The notes beneath the pieces are model-generated. The model did no database searches and was not told where the DNA came from. It saw nothing but the letters and a program-made list of their open reading frames with translations. A program made the position numbers and the translations under genes. This document shows, piece after piece, positions 54,769-63,305 of a DNA stretch of 63,305 nt (the first letter of the stretch is position 1; every line of letters starts with the position of its first letter). Source of the DNA: VGBV01 sp963780395 (GTDB taxonomy: Bacteria > Actinomycetota > Thermoleophilia > Solirubrobacterales > 70-9); contig CAWABY010000016.1 in the NCBI GenBank assembly GCA_963780395.1, forward strand, positions 1-63,305, read 5' to 3'.

Positions 54769-55785
54769 GCCGGGCGCGCGGGCGCCCCGGTGCGATTCTG
54801 AAGCACTACGGGCGCCGCGCTCTGGGGGTGCTGCTGCGACCGGTCAACGCGCTGCAGCGGGGTGAGCGCCCGCAGGTCAGCTGGCTCGAAGGCCGTGAGC
54901 CGACGGGCGTGGACTCCTACTGGTCCGAGCACACCGTTTCGCCGGTCGACCTTCCCCCGGCCAAGGGTTGGACCCGTGGCATGTCCGAGCGCCAGCTCGA
55001 GTGGCGCTTTCAGCAGTACCCGATGTTTCGCGAGCTGACCGGGCTCTGGGGGGATCACGAGGGGAAGACCGTGCTCGACTTCGGCTGCGGCCCCGGCAAC
55101 GACCTGGTCGGCTTCGCGCTTCACTCGGGGGCGGAGCGCATCATCGGGATCGACGTGTCGGGCGCCGCCCTCTCCCTGGCGGCAGACCGCCTCGCCCTGC
55201 ATCGCATCGACCCGGGTCGGGTGGAGCTGATCCAGGCCTCGGATTCAGAGGTCGAGATTCCGCTCCCCGGCGGCTCCGTCGACCACGTCCAGAGCCAAGG
55301 GGTGATTCACCACATGAGCGACCCCGACGGGGCGCTGCGCGAGCTCCATCGCGTGCTGCGCCCCGGAGGCACCGGCTGCGTGATGGTCTACAACCGCGAC
55401 AGCGTCTGGTTCCACCTCTGGGTCGCCTACGAGCGGATGGTCTTGGACGGCGAGTTCGCCGACGACAGCGTCGAGGAGGCGTTCAGGCGCAGCACCGACG
55501 GGGAGGATTGCCCGATCTCGCGCTGCTATCGCGGCGCGGAGTTCGCGGCGATGTGCGAGCAGGCGGGATTCCGCGCCGAGTACGCGGGCGGCTATCTCTC
55601 CCGTCACGAGCTGGAGCGGTTGAAGGCCGTAGGCGTCGAGGCGATCGCGGACGAGCGGCTGGGCGACGAGCACCGCGATTTCCTGCGCGGGCTCGGGACG
55701 GGACGATCGTGGCTATCCCATGCATCAAGGCGCCCACGCCGGGATCGGGGGCGTATACAAACTTCGCAAGGCCACCGCTCTCTAG
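54765..55785 (+). CDS. SAM-dependent methyltransferase, one frameshift near the C-terminus
   Basis: About 339 residues. Motifs: KTVLDFGCGPGNDLVGFAL, IIGIDVSGAALSLAADRLA, SVDHVQSQGVIHHMSDPDGAL and HRVLRPGGTGCVMVYNRDS, then FAAMCEQAGFRAEYAGGYLS. The frame breaks at about 55698-55703; dropping one G lets it end as DDRGYPMHQGAHAGIGGVYK and a stop at 55783-55785, 12 bp before the ABC permease start, which is the natural ending for this type. As written, the frame would read on through the permease gene. Glycan or sugar methylation, perhaps chain capping, is the likely role because the ABC exporter genes follow. Confidence 0.85.
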
Positions 55786-55797
55786 CATCAAACCGCA

Positions 55798-56650
55798 ATG
55801 GAAGCCGCCCAAGTGGAAGCGAGCCAGCCCACAGTCGAGCGCGTGATCGAGCCCCCGAAGGGATGGTCGCTGCCGGACCTGGGCGAGCTCTGGAGCCACC
55901 GCGACCTCATCTACTTCCTCGCGCGCCGCGACATCGCCGTGCGCTACAAGCAGTCGCTGGTCGGCGCCTTCTGGGCGATCCTGCAGCCGGTGCTGCTGGC
56001 CGGCGTCTTCACCGTCGTCTTCGACGTGCTTGCGAAGGTCGACGCGCCCGAGGGCATCCCCTACCCGTTGTTCGTGGTCTCCGGCATGGTCATGTGGCTC
56101 TTCTTCACGACGGCCGTGCAGGACTCCTCCGAGAGCACGGTGACGAGCTCCGACCTGATCTCGAAGGTCTACTTCCCGCGCCTCGTGATCCCGATCGCGG
56201 CGGTGATCCCGCCGCTGGCCGACTTCGCGATCGCCTTCGTCGTTGTCGTGCTGATGACCCTCGCCTACGGGCAGGGGCTCGAGCCCCAGCTCGTGCTGGT
56301 CCCGGTCGCACTCCTGTTCGCGTTCATGACCGCGCTCGGCCTGGGGATGCTGACCTCGGCTGTCAACGTCAAGTACCGCGACGTGCACCTGCTCGTGCCC
56401 TTCTGCCTGCTGGTCGGCCTGTTCATCACCCCGATCGTCTACCCGTTCGAGCTGGTCTCCGAGCAGCTGCAGCCGATCTACTCGATCAACCCGATGGTCG
56501 GCGTGCTCGAGGCCTACCGCTGGATGGTGCTGGGAATCGAGCCCACCCTCTACACGTTGGCGGTGCCGGTCGGTGCTGGCGCCGCTGCTGGTTGTCGCCG
56601 GCGCCGTCTACTTCAAGCGAGCCGAGCAGAACTTCGCCGACCTGATCTGA
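55798..56650 (+). CDS. Polysaccharide ABC exporter permease (Wzm-like), one frameshift
   Basis: An ABC-2 family permease of about 283 residues with six helices. The N-terminal DLIYFLARRDIAVRYKQSLVGAFW motif is typical of Wzm/TagG proteins, followed by SDLISKVYFPRLVIP and VNVKYRDVHLLVPF. The frame breaks at about 56569-56573; removing one base gives a proper C-terminus LLVVAGAVYFKRAEQNFADLI and a stop at 56648-56650, just before the ATPase start. It would form the channel exporting the finished glycan on its lipid carrier. Confidence 0.88.
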
Positions 56651-56651
56651 G

Positions 56652-57966
56652 ATGGCGGGCGAGGTCGCAATCAAGGCCGAGTCGGTCGGCAAGCGCTACT
56701 GGCTCGGCACGGGTCACCACGAGGATTCCCTCGGGCGCAAGATCGACCGCTTGGCCAAGGCGCCCTTCCGGCGCGCCCTGGGTCGTGGCGCGCCGGAGTC
56801 GGACGGGGACGCGGAGGAATTCTGGGCGCTGCGCGACATCTCTTTCGAGCTGCCCAAGGGAGAGATCCTCGGGCCTGATCGGCCCCAACGGCTCGGGCAA
56901 GAGCACGCTGCTGAAGATGCTCTCCAACATCACCCCCCCGACCGAGGGGCGCATCACCCTCCGGGGGCGGGTCGGCACCCTGCTCGAGGTGGGCACCGGC
57001 TTCCACCCCGAGCTGACCGGTCGCGAGAACGTCTATCTGAACGGCGCCATCCTCGGCATGCGCCGCCAGGAGATCGACGCGCTCTTCGACGAGATCGTCG
57101 AGTTCTCGGGCATCGACCGTTTTCTCGACACGCCGGTGAAGCGCTACTCGAGCGGCATGTTCGTCCGCCTCGCCTTCGCCGTCGCCGCCCACCTCGACAC
57201 CGAGATCCTGCTTGTGGATGAGGTGCTCGCCGTCGGCGACACCGAGTTCCAGCGGAAGTGCCTGGGCAAGATCGACGACGTCGCCCGTGGCGGCCGCACG
57301 ATCATCTTCGTCAGCCACAACCTGACCGCGGTGCAGCGACTCTGCACCCGCTCGATCTGGCTCGACAAGGGCTCGATGGTCGACTCCGGCCCCACCCCCC
57401 AGGTCGTCACCCAGTACCTGAAGCAGGTCGGGCCGCAGCAGGCTGGGGGTGAGACGACGATCCCCCCCGACGCGCAGCGCGTGGGTGGTGGGGAGGCGCT
57501 GTTGAGGACCGCCGCGATGCGCGACAAGGGCGGCGCGCCGGTCGACCGAATCGAGATCGCGCAGCCGTTCTCGCTCGGATTGTGGTTCGACGTCCGCGAG
57601 CCGCTCGCGGACGCGGTGGTCGAGCTGGGTATCGACACGGCTGACGGGACGCGGGTGGCGACAAGCCTCAGCACCGACTCCGGGCCGGGCTTCACGCTCG
57701 CCCCGGGACAGCGCGAGATCATCGTCGAGCTCGACCTGACCCTGCTGCCCGGCGACTACTCGATCACCGTGGGCCTGCATGAGGCGGCGGGCTATTCCTA
57801 CGACTACGTCGAGAGCGTCCTCACCTTCTCGGTCGTCAACCTCGGCTACGGGGACACCCCGGCCTACCCCTGGGAGCAATCACGAGGCTACGTGCGCCCG
57901 GCCTCGCGCTGGTCGGTCTCAGGCGCCGACGAACGTCTCGCACCACTGCTCGACCGAGAGCAGTGA
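56652..57966 (+). CDS. Polysaccharide ABC exporter ATPase with C-terminal glycan-binding domain (Wzt-like), one frameshift
   Basis: About 437 residues. It begins MAGEVAIKAESVGKRYWLG, and the frame breaks at GGG 56870-56873; without one G it reads LGLIGPNGSGKSTLLKML (Walker A). Then come GTGFHPELTGRENVYLNG, KRYSSGMFVRLAFAVAAHL (signature), EILLVDEVLAVGD (Walker B) and IIFVSHNLTAV (H-loop). After about residue 280 follows an extra beta domain (QPFSLGLWFDVREPLADAVVELG to ESVLTFSVVNLG), the Wzt type that recognises a modified chain end before export. The 3' end overlaps the convergent amidotransferase gene by 48 bp. Confidence 0.9.
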
Positions 57967-59799
57967 CCAGATCAGCAGCCGGCGGTTCTCGCGGCCCTCG
58001 AGGTGGTCGCCGACCAGTCCCCTGACCGTGTCGCGGTCGAGGTAGTCGTAGATCGCTGCATCCCCGTTCATGAGGCGGCCCCGGATGTAGTCGATGCTCT
58101 CGCCCCGGAACCAGCTCGCGTCCGGCCCAGAGAACCCCTGCTTCTCTCCAGCCGTGATCGACTCCGGGATGTAGCGCTGCATCGCCTTGCGCAGCACGAG
58201 CTTGCCGTCCCTGGTGCGCTCGAAGAAGCGCTGCGTCTTGGGACCGGGCTCGTTCTCGTTCAGGCGCACCACCTCGCCCATGTTCCCCAGCTTCAACCCC
58301 ACGGGGGTGCGCTGGGCGAAGTCGACCATGTCGTTGTCCAGGAACGGGATCCGCGTCTCCAGCGAGTGCGCCATCGAGAGCTTGTCCTCGACCAGGAGCA
58401 GCCCGTGCAGGAAGGTCTTCGCCTCGAGATAGAGGGAGTGGTTGATGTAGTCCTCGGGCTTGGTCAGCTCGGGTGCGTGGCTGGCAAAGGCGTCGCGGAA
58501 GATGTCGCGCGTGTTGACCGCGTCCACCTCGGAGGCGATCGGGCGGAACATCCTCTCGGCCGACTCGCTCGGCAGCATCCGCTGCCAGAAGGCGTAGTAC
58601 TTGTCCACGTAGTGCTCGAAGTCGTCGTTGACGACGGCCCGGTAGTACCGCCAGGGATAGCCGCCGAAGATCTCGTCCCCTCCCGCGCCCGAGAGCACGA
58701 CCTTGACGAACTTGCTGGCGAGCTGGGCCGCGTAGAAGTTCGGGTAGCTCTGTCCGACGCGCAGGTCCTCGAGGTGCCAGATCAGCCGCGGCATCACGCG
58801 CTGCATGTCGCCGGCCTTGAGCACCATCTCGTAGTGCTCGGTGCCGAACAGGTAGGACATCTGCTCCGAGCGCCCTCGTTCGTCGAAGCCGAGCTCGATG
58901 CCCGAGGCCGAGTGCATGTCGAAACCGACCGTGAAGGTGCGCATGTCCTCGATCTGGCCCGCGGCCACGGCCGTGACCGAGCCCGAGTCCATGCCCCCGC
59001 TCAGGTAGGAGCCCAGGGGCACGTCCGCGACGAGCTGCCGGTTGACCGCCTGCCGGAACAGCCTGTCGAGCTCCTCCTCGTACTCGGCGGCGTCGCCTGC
59101 GGGCTCGGGCTCTCGGAACGCCCAATCCCAGTAGCGCTCCGGATGCAGCGTTCCCGCGCCCTCGCGCACCCGCATCAGGCACCCCGGCGGCAGCAGCGAG
59201 ACGCCGTCGAACAGCGTGCGCTCGGTGTAGAGGTTCTGGAAGGTGAAGTACTCGAACAGCGCCTCGCGGTCGAGCTGGGGCCGGAAGCCGGGATGAGGAA
59301 GGAACGACTTGATCTCGGAGCCGAACATGAACAGGTCGCCGCGGCGGGTCCAGTACAGGGGCTTGATCCCGAAGCGGTCCCGGGCCAGCAGCAGCTCTCG
59401 CTCGCGGGCGTCCCAGAGCGCCAGGGCGAACATGCCGTTGAGGCGAAGCAGGCCCTCTTCGAAGCCCCATTGGGCGAGCGCCTTGAGCACGACCTCGGTG
59501 TCGGTCTGCGAGTGGAAGGGGACGCCGAGCGCCTCGAGCTCGCCCCGGAGCTCGCGGTAGTTGTAGACCTCGCCGTTGTAGTTGATCGCGTAGCGGCCGT
59601 CCTCGGTCAGCATCGGCTGGCGGCCGGCCGAGGAGAGGTCGATCACCGAGAGCCGGCGGTGGCCGAGCCCGACTGGGCCGTCCACATGCTGGCCTTCGGC
59701 GTCGGGGCCGCGGTGGGCGAGGGCGTCCGTCATCGCGCCCAGCACCGCCGCGGGCGCGGGATCGCCGTCCAGGTTGAAGATGCCCGTGATGCCGCACAT
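57919..59799 (-). CDS. AsnB-type glutamine-dependent amidotransferase
   Basis: A 626-residue asparagine synthase homologue. The nucleophile Cys2 follows the ATG at 59799 (MCGITGIFNLDG), which fixes the start because the Cys must become N-terminal. Glutaminase motifs HRGPDAEGQH, LGHRRLSVIDLS, NYNGEVYNYREL; synthetase motifs SYLSGGMDSGSVTAVAAG, SGAGGDEIFGGY and LETRIPFLDND. It differs clearly from the other amidotransferase (48481-50469), so the two probably modify different acceptors. Located head-on to the Wzt gene and 107 bp from a divergent methyltransferase. True asparagine synthesis remains possible for one of the two. Confidence 0.92.
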   Translation of the reverse strand: MCGITGIFNLDGDPAPAAVLGAMTDALAHRGPDAEGQHVDGPVGLGHRRLSVIDLSSAGRQPMLTEDGRYAINYNGEVYNYRELRGELEALGVPFHSQTDTEVVLKALAQWGFEEGLLRLNGMFALALWDARERELLLARDRFGIKPLYWTRRGDLFMFGSEIKSFLPHPGFRPQLDREALFEYFTFQNLYTERTLFDGVSLLPPGCLMRVREGAGTLHPERYWDWAFREPEPAGDAAEYEEELDRLFRQAVNRQLVADVPLGSYLSGGMDSGSVTAVAAGQIEDMRTFTVGFDMHSASGIELGFDERGRSEQMSYLFGTEHYEMVLKAGDMQRVMPRLIWHLEDLRVGQSYPNFYAAQLASKFVKVVLSGAGGDEIFGGYPWRYYRAVVNDDFEHYVDKYYAFWQRMLPSESAERMFRPIASEVDAVNTRDIFRDAFASHAPELTKPEDYINHSLYLEAKTFLHGLLLVEDKLSMAHSLETRIPFLDNDMVDFAQRTPVGLKLGNMGEVVRLNENEPGPKTQRFFERTRDGKLVLRKAMQRYIPESITAGEKQGFSGPDASWFRGESIDYIRGRLMNGDAAIYDYLDRDTVRGLVGDHLEGRENRRLLIWSLLSVEQWCETFVGA

Positions 59800-59905
59800 G
59801 AGCAATGAAGCGTTGCGAACTCGGGCGGCGGGTGACGGGTGGGCGCGCTCACGTCCTCCCGAGGGGGTCGGCTACCCTGGGGCTCCCGCGCTTCACGTCA
59901 CGCCC

Positions 59906-60973
59906 ATGGACCCTCGCCTGCTCGAAGTACTCGTTTCCCCCGGGGACCACACGACCCTGACGCTCGACGGTGAGACCCCGCCGAGCGGCGCCGCGATCTC
60001 CGACGGAACCCTGACCGCCGCGGGGCGCAGCTTCCCGATCCGCGAAGGCGTGCCCAGGATGGTTCCCGAAGGCGGCACTGAGGGCGGCGGGGACCAGAGC
60101 GAGAGCCAGGCCTCGTTCGGCGCCAAGTGGGCGAGCCTCGGAGCCGACCAGCGGGAGCACCTCTCCGGGATGCAGTACAGCTGGTTCGACCAGCGCTACG
60201 GGCTGAACGGGAATGGCGGCATCGAGGCGTTCGTCGCCGGCCGGGAGCGCATTCTGGACGCGGGCACCGGCCCCGGGCTGCACGCCGCCCGCTTCGCGGA
60301 GCACGCCGACGGCGAGGTGGTCGGGATGGACCTCTCGGAGAGCGTGACCCGGGCACAGCAGAGCTTCGGAGAGGCGGCGAGCAACCTCAACTACGTCCAG
60401 GGGGACATCCTCGACCCACCGTTCGCGCCCGAGAGCTTCGACCTGGTCGTCTCCGATCAGGTCATCCACCACACCCCCGACTGTCCGCGCGCCTTCCGCA
60501 CCCTGGCCGGTCTGCTGCGGCCCGGCGGCGAGATCGCGGTCTACGTCTATCGCGTCAAGCCGCTGATGCGCGAGCTGGCCGACGAGCACGTGCGCGCCAG
60601 GACCTCGGCGATGAGCGTCGAGGAGTGCCGGGAGTTCAGCTCCCAGATCACCGAGCTGGGCCGCGCTCTTTCCGAGACCGGAGCCAGGATCAAGCTGGAG
60701 AAGGGGGTGCCGCTGCTCGGGATCGAGCCCGGCGAGCACGACATCCAGCGCCTGATCTACTGGTGCTTCCTGAAGTGCTACTGGAACGAGGAGCTCGGGG
60801 AGGAGCTGAGTGACCTGATCAACTTCGACTGGTACCACCCGGTCTGGGCCTCCCGGCACACCGAGGAAGAGGCGCGGGGGTGGGCCATCGATGCCGGGCT
60901 CGAGGTGACCCACGTCGACGTGATCGAGAGCGGCATCAGCATCAGGGCCGTGCGACCCGAGACGAGCGGGTGA
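59906..60973 (+). CDS. SAM-dependent methyltransferase with Trm112-like N-terminus
   Basis: A 355-residue protein. The first 60 residues (LLEVLVSPGDHTTLTLDG, then GRSFPIREGVPRMVPEG) resemble a Trm112p-like small beta domain without its cysteines. The SAM domain has RILDAGTGPGLHAARFA, VVGMDLSESVTRAQQSFG, FDLVVSDQVIHHTPDCPRAF and GLLRPGGEIAVYVYRVK. The C-terminal region with RLIYWCFLKCYWNEELGEEL is family-like. The ATG at 59906 begins the Trm112-like part; a longer frame to 59774 runs into the divergent gene. Its stop overlaps the GTG of the next glycosyltransferase (GTGA). Confidence 0.87.
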   Translation: MDPRLLEVLVSPGDHTTLTLDGETPPSGAAISDGTLTAAGRSFPIREGVPRMVPEGGTEGGGDQSESQASFGAKWASLGADQREHLSGMQYSWFDQRYGLNGNGGIEAFVAGRERILDAGTGPGLHAARFAEHADGEVVGMDLSESVTRAQQSFGEAASNLNYVQGDILDPPFAPESFDLVVSDQVIHHTPDCPRAFRTLAGLLRPGGEIAVYVYRVKPLMRELADEHVRARTSAMSVEECREFSSQITELGRALSETGARIKLEKGVPLLGIEPGEHDIQRLIYWCFLKCYWNEELGEELSDLINFDWYHPVWASRHTEEEARGWAIDAGLEVTHVDVIESGISIRAVRPETSG

Positions 60974-62176
60974 GGCGGCGGCTTGGAACGGCCGGCTACC
61001 TGACGGCGAAGGCGGCGGCGCCTGCCCTCGCCCTGATCGCGCTGACGCCGTTGGCGCTGGTGGCGCGGGCTCAGACGGCATGGCGCCGGAGCAGGGGCGC
61101 CGGGCCGCGGCTGCTCTGGGGCCCCGAGCCGATCATCAGCATCAAGTACTGGTCCGGCGCGATGCGCTCGCGCGGCTACGAGAGCGCGACGCTCGTAGCG
61201 ACCGTCTATCCCGCAAATTCCCGTGAGGACTTCGATCGCCACCGCGACGAGTTTCTCGGGGAGGGACCGGTCGCGGAGCTGATCCGGGATTACGTGATCT
61301 TCGCGTGGGCGCTGCTGCACGCCGATGTCTTCTTCAGCTTCTTCGACGGGGGCTACCTGCGGATGACCCCGCTGCGCGACCACGAGGGACGCCTGCTGCG
61401 GCTGGCGGGTAAGCGCACGGTGGTCTCGCCGTACGGCAGCGACATCGCTGTGCCCGGCCATCTGGGGGTCGCCGAGGAGCGGCTGCTCGAGGACTATCCG
61501 CAGTTCGCCGAGACCGCCGGCGCCGTCAAGGCCCGCGTGGACTGGTTCGGGAGCTGGGCGGACGTGGTCGTCCGCAACTACCAGTTCGGCTACATGCCCC
61601 GAGCCGACGTGATCTGGCCGACGCAGCTGGCGATCGACACCGAGCTCTGGGACGTCGAGGCCGAGCCAGGAAGACGACGGCGAGGTGGTGGTCGCGCACG
61701 CGCCCAACCACCGCCGCGTCAAGGGGACGGATGAGCTCCTCGGATGCGTCGAGCGCCTCCGCGCGGAGGGACTTCCGGTGCGCGTGGACCTGCTTTCCGG
61801 CCGCTCCAACGAGGACGTCCGCGAGGCGATCCGGTCCGCCGACGTCGTCGCCGACCAGTTCATCGCCGGCTATGCGATGTTCGCGATCGAGGGGATGGCG
61901 GCCGGCAAGCCCGTGCTCTCGGCGCTCGGCTGGATGCCGCCCGAGGTGGCCGGGACCGAGGCGATCCGGAGCTGCCCGATCATCGACACCGACCTCGAGC
62001 AGCTCGACCCCAACCTTCGCCGGCTGATCGCGGACGCCGGCCTGCGCCGCGAGCTCGGTCGCTCCGGGCGCGAGTTCGCGCTCTCGCACCATTCCTACGA
62101 CGCGGTGGCGAGCGGCTGGGAAGCGGTGATCGACCACCTCTGGCGCGGTCGCCCGCTGCCGCGGGAGCTGCCGTGA
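60970..62176 (+). CDS. Glycosyltransferase, one frameshift
   Basis: About 401 residues. An N-terminal basic segment and hydrophobic helix (AAAPALALIALTPLALVARAQ) suggest membrane association. The first half includes PIISIKYWSGAMRSRGYES, FFSFFDGGYLRMTPLRDHEG and VVSPYGSDIAVPGHLG. The frame breaks at about 61666-61671; dropping one base joins it to DDGEVVVAHAPNHRRVKG and then to SADVVADQFIAGYAMFAIEG, MAAGKPVLSALGWMPPE, the donor-binding half of GT-B enzymes. GTG start overlapping the methyltransferase stop; its own TGA overlaps the next GTG. Donor unknown. Confidence 0.8.
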
Positions 62177-63305
62177 GCGCCGGCGCCGAGCGGGCGGGCA
62201 GGTCCCCGGGCCGGGTCCTCTACGTGGGCCAGTCCTACTACAACGCCTGGTACCTCTCGCGCGAGCTCCGCAAGCTGGGCTGGAAGGCGGACGTCCTCAA
62301 CTGGGACCCCAACCCCGCCTCGCAGATCTATTACCACGGCGAGGACCACCGCCTCTCCTACCGCGGCCGCGGCGACGTGCGCAGGCACCTGCGTTACTAC
62401 CTCTGGGCGGCCCGCAACTACGACGTCTTTCACTTCACCGGAGTCGGCGGAATCCGCTTCGGCCACCCGCTTCAGGACTGGGCCAGGCGCCGCTTCTCCG
62501 AGGGGGCAGAGATCCGGCTGCTGAAGCGGCTCGGGAAGAAGATCGTCTACAGCCAGAACAGCTGCAACGACGGCGTCGCCCAGACCTCATTCGCCTCGTG
62601 GGGCGAGCGGCCGGTGTGCCTCGATTGTCCCTACCTGGAGCGACCGGACGTCTGCAGCGACGAGCGAAACCTGGCGTGGGGGAAGTTCCGCAACAGCGTC
62701 GCCGACTTCCAGGTGCTGATGGGGGCCAACCGGCTCGACTACAACCTCGACCCCCGCTGCCACGAGGTGCCCGAGTTCTACTGCCTCGATCCTGAGTTTT
62801 GGCGGCCGGACCTTCCCATCCCCCCCGAGCGCCGACTCGAGATCCCGGACGACACGGTCAAGATCTACCACGCGGTCGGCAACTTCGACACGCGCAGCGA
62901 CGCCGCCAGCGCCCGCAACCTCAAGTCCTCGCACATCTACCTGCCGCTGATCGAGGAGCTGAAGCGGGAGGGCAAGGACGTGGAGCTGGTCTTCTTCACG
63001 GAGGTCCCGAACACCGAGCTGCGCTTCTACCAGGCGCAGGCGGACATCGTGGTCGACATGCTCACCTTCGGCTGGTTCGGGGCCAACGTGCGCGAGGCTC
63101 TGATGCTGGGCAAGCCGGTGGTGTGTTACCTCCGTGAGGAGTGGCTGGAGGACATGCGGCGCGAGATCCCGGGCTACGTGGACGAGCTGCCGGTGATCAG
63201 CGCCACTCCGGAAACCGTGCGCGAGGTCCTCACGGATCTGATCGACAACCCCGGCAAGCGCGAGGAGGTCGGGCGGCGCAGCCGCGAGTTTGCCGTCAAG
63301 TGGCA
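62173..63305 (+). CDS. Glycosyltransferase-like protein (3' end cut by window edge)
   Basis: At least 377 residues from the GTG at 62173, which overlaps the previous stop. The N-terminal half has RVLYVGQSYYNAWYLSREL, KADVLNWDPNPASQIYY and YDVFHFTGVGGIRFG, with a Cys-containing insertion (CLDCPYLERPDVCSD). The C-terminal half shows VKIYHAVGNFDTRSDAAS, KSSHIYLPLIEELKREG and MLTFGWFGANVREALMLGKPVVCYLR, the GT-B donor domain with the E-x7 region. It has the same general plan as the preceding gene. The reading frame is open at the window edge, with the domain nearly complete. Confidence 0.8.
   Translation, partial: MSAGAERAGRSPGRVLYVGQSYYNAWYLSRELRKLGWKADVLNWDPNPASQIYYHGEDHRLSYRGRGDVRRHLRYYLWAARNYDVFHFTGVGGIRFGHPLQDWARRRFSEGAEIRLLKRLGKKIVYSQNSCNDGVAQTSFASWGERPVCLDCPYLERPDVCSDERNLAWGKFRNSVADFQVLMGANRLDYNLDPRCHEVPEFYCLDPEFWRPDLPIPPERRLEIPDDTVKIYHAVGNFDTRSDAASARNLKSSHIYLPLIEELKREGKDVELVFFTEVPNTELRFYQAQADIVVDMLTFGWFGANVREALMLGKPVVCYLREEWLEDMRREIPGYVDELPVISATPETVREVLTDLIDNPGKREEVGRRSREFAVKW

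Noticed and set aside
36496..63305. Integrated phage or genomic island borders around the glycan locus
   Set aside because: I saw no integrase, transposase, terminal repeats or clear composition shift; the locus looks like a resident chromosomal cluster, though its right end is outside the window.

Overview
The window is about 63 kb of very GC-rich, tightly packed DNA with frequent GTG and TTG starts and many 1-4 bp stop/start overlaps. The gene set points to a high-GC actinobacterium. The best guess is the class Thermoleophilia (Solirubrobacterales-like). Reasons are the NrdR/B12-dependent NrdJ pair, a topA-tmk-holB run, secreted proteins with basic C-terminal beta domains, an SBBP-repeat protein, and a large surface-glycan locus. 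This placement is inferred from gene content, not from a marker phylogeny.

Left part (1-12.2 kb): an FMN-reductase/YceI pair diverges from a MarR regulator. Next come an HdeD-like membrane protein with a Ser/Lys/Ala-rich tail, a cysteine hydrolase, a small acidic protein with a clear leaderless promoter, a secreted SBBP-repeat protein and a secreted propeller-like protein. The nrdR-nrdJ operon follows (nrdJ carries one frameshift), then an ArsR-SRPBCC pair.

Middle part (12.2-36.5 kb): after an SDR enzyme lies a stretch (13.07-15.58 kb) in which a hemolysin-III-like gene and an ABC-2 exporter pair are recognisable but riddled with single-base indels. Then follow a Lys-rich secreted protein, a methyltransferase, a siroheme-synthase-type dehydrogenase, an epimerase, topA-tmk-holB, a two-component system, a beta-lactamase-like hydrolase, tRNA-Thr(CGT), an HNH-like protein, a TetR-controlled hydrolase/glycosyltransferase fusion, a secreted trypsin-like protease, an MFS transporter, a large polytopic membrane protein and a thioesterase.

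Right part (36.5 kb to the end) is one surface-polysaccharide locus that continues past the window. It holds homologues of all five enzymes for UDP-2,3-diacetamido-2,3-dideoxy-hexuronic acid (WbpA, B, E, D and I types). It also has two NAD-dependent epimerases, four separate glycosyltransferases, a Wzx-like flippase fused to a GT2 glycosyltransferase, a Wzm/Wzt ABC exporter, two AsnB-type amidotransferases, three methyltransferases, an acyltransferase and a second large polytopic membrane protein. The genes plausibly act together to build sugar nucleotides, assemble and decorate a glycan, and export it. Six otherwise intact genes in the window each carry one apparent +1 base, so the assembly should be checked before these are called pseudogenes. 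I saw no rRNA, CRISPR array, insertion sequence or replication origin, and no gene-free stretch longer than 300 bases.
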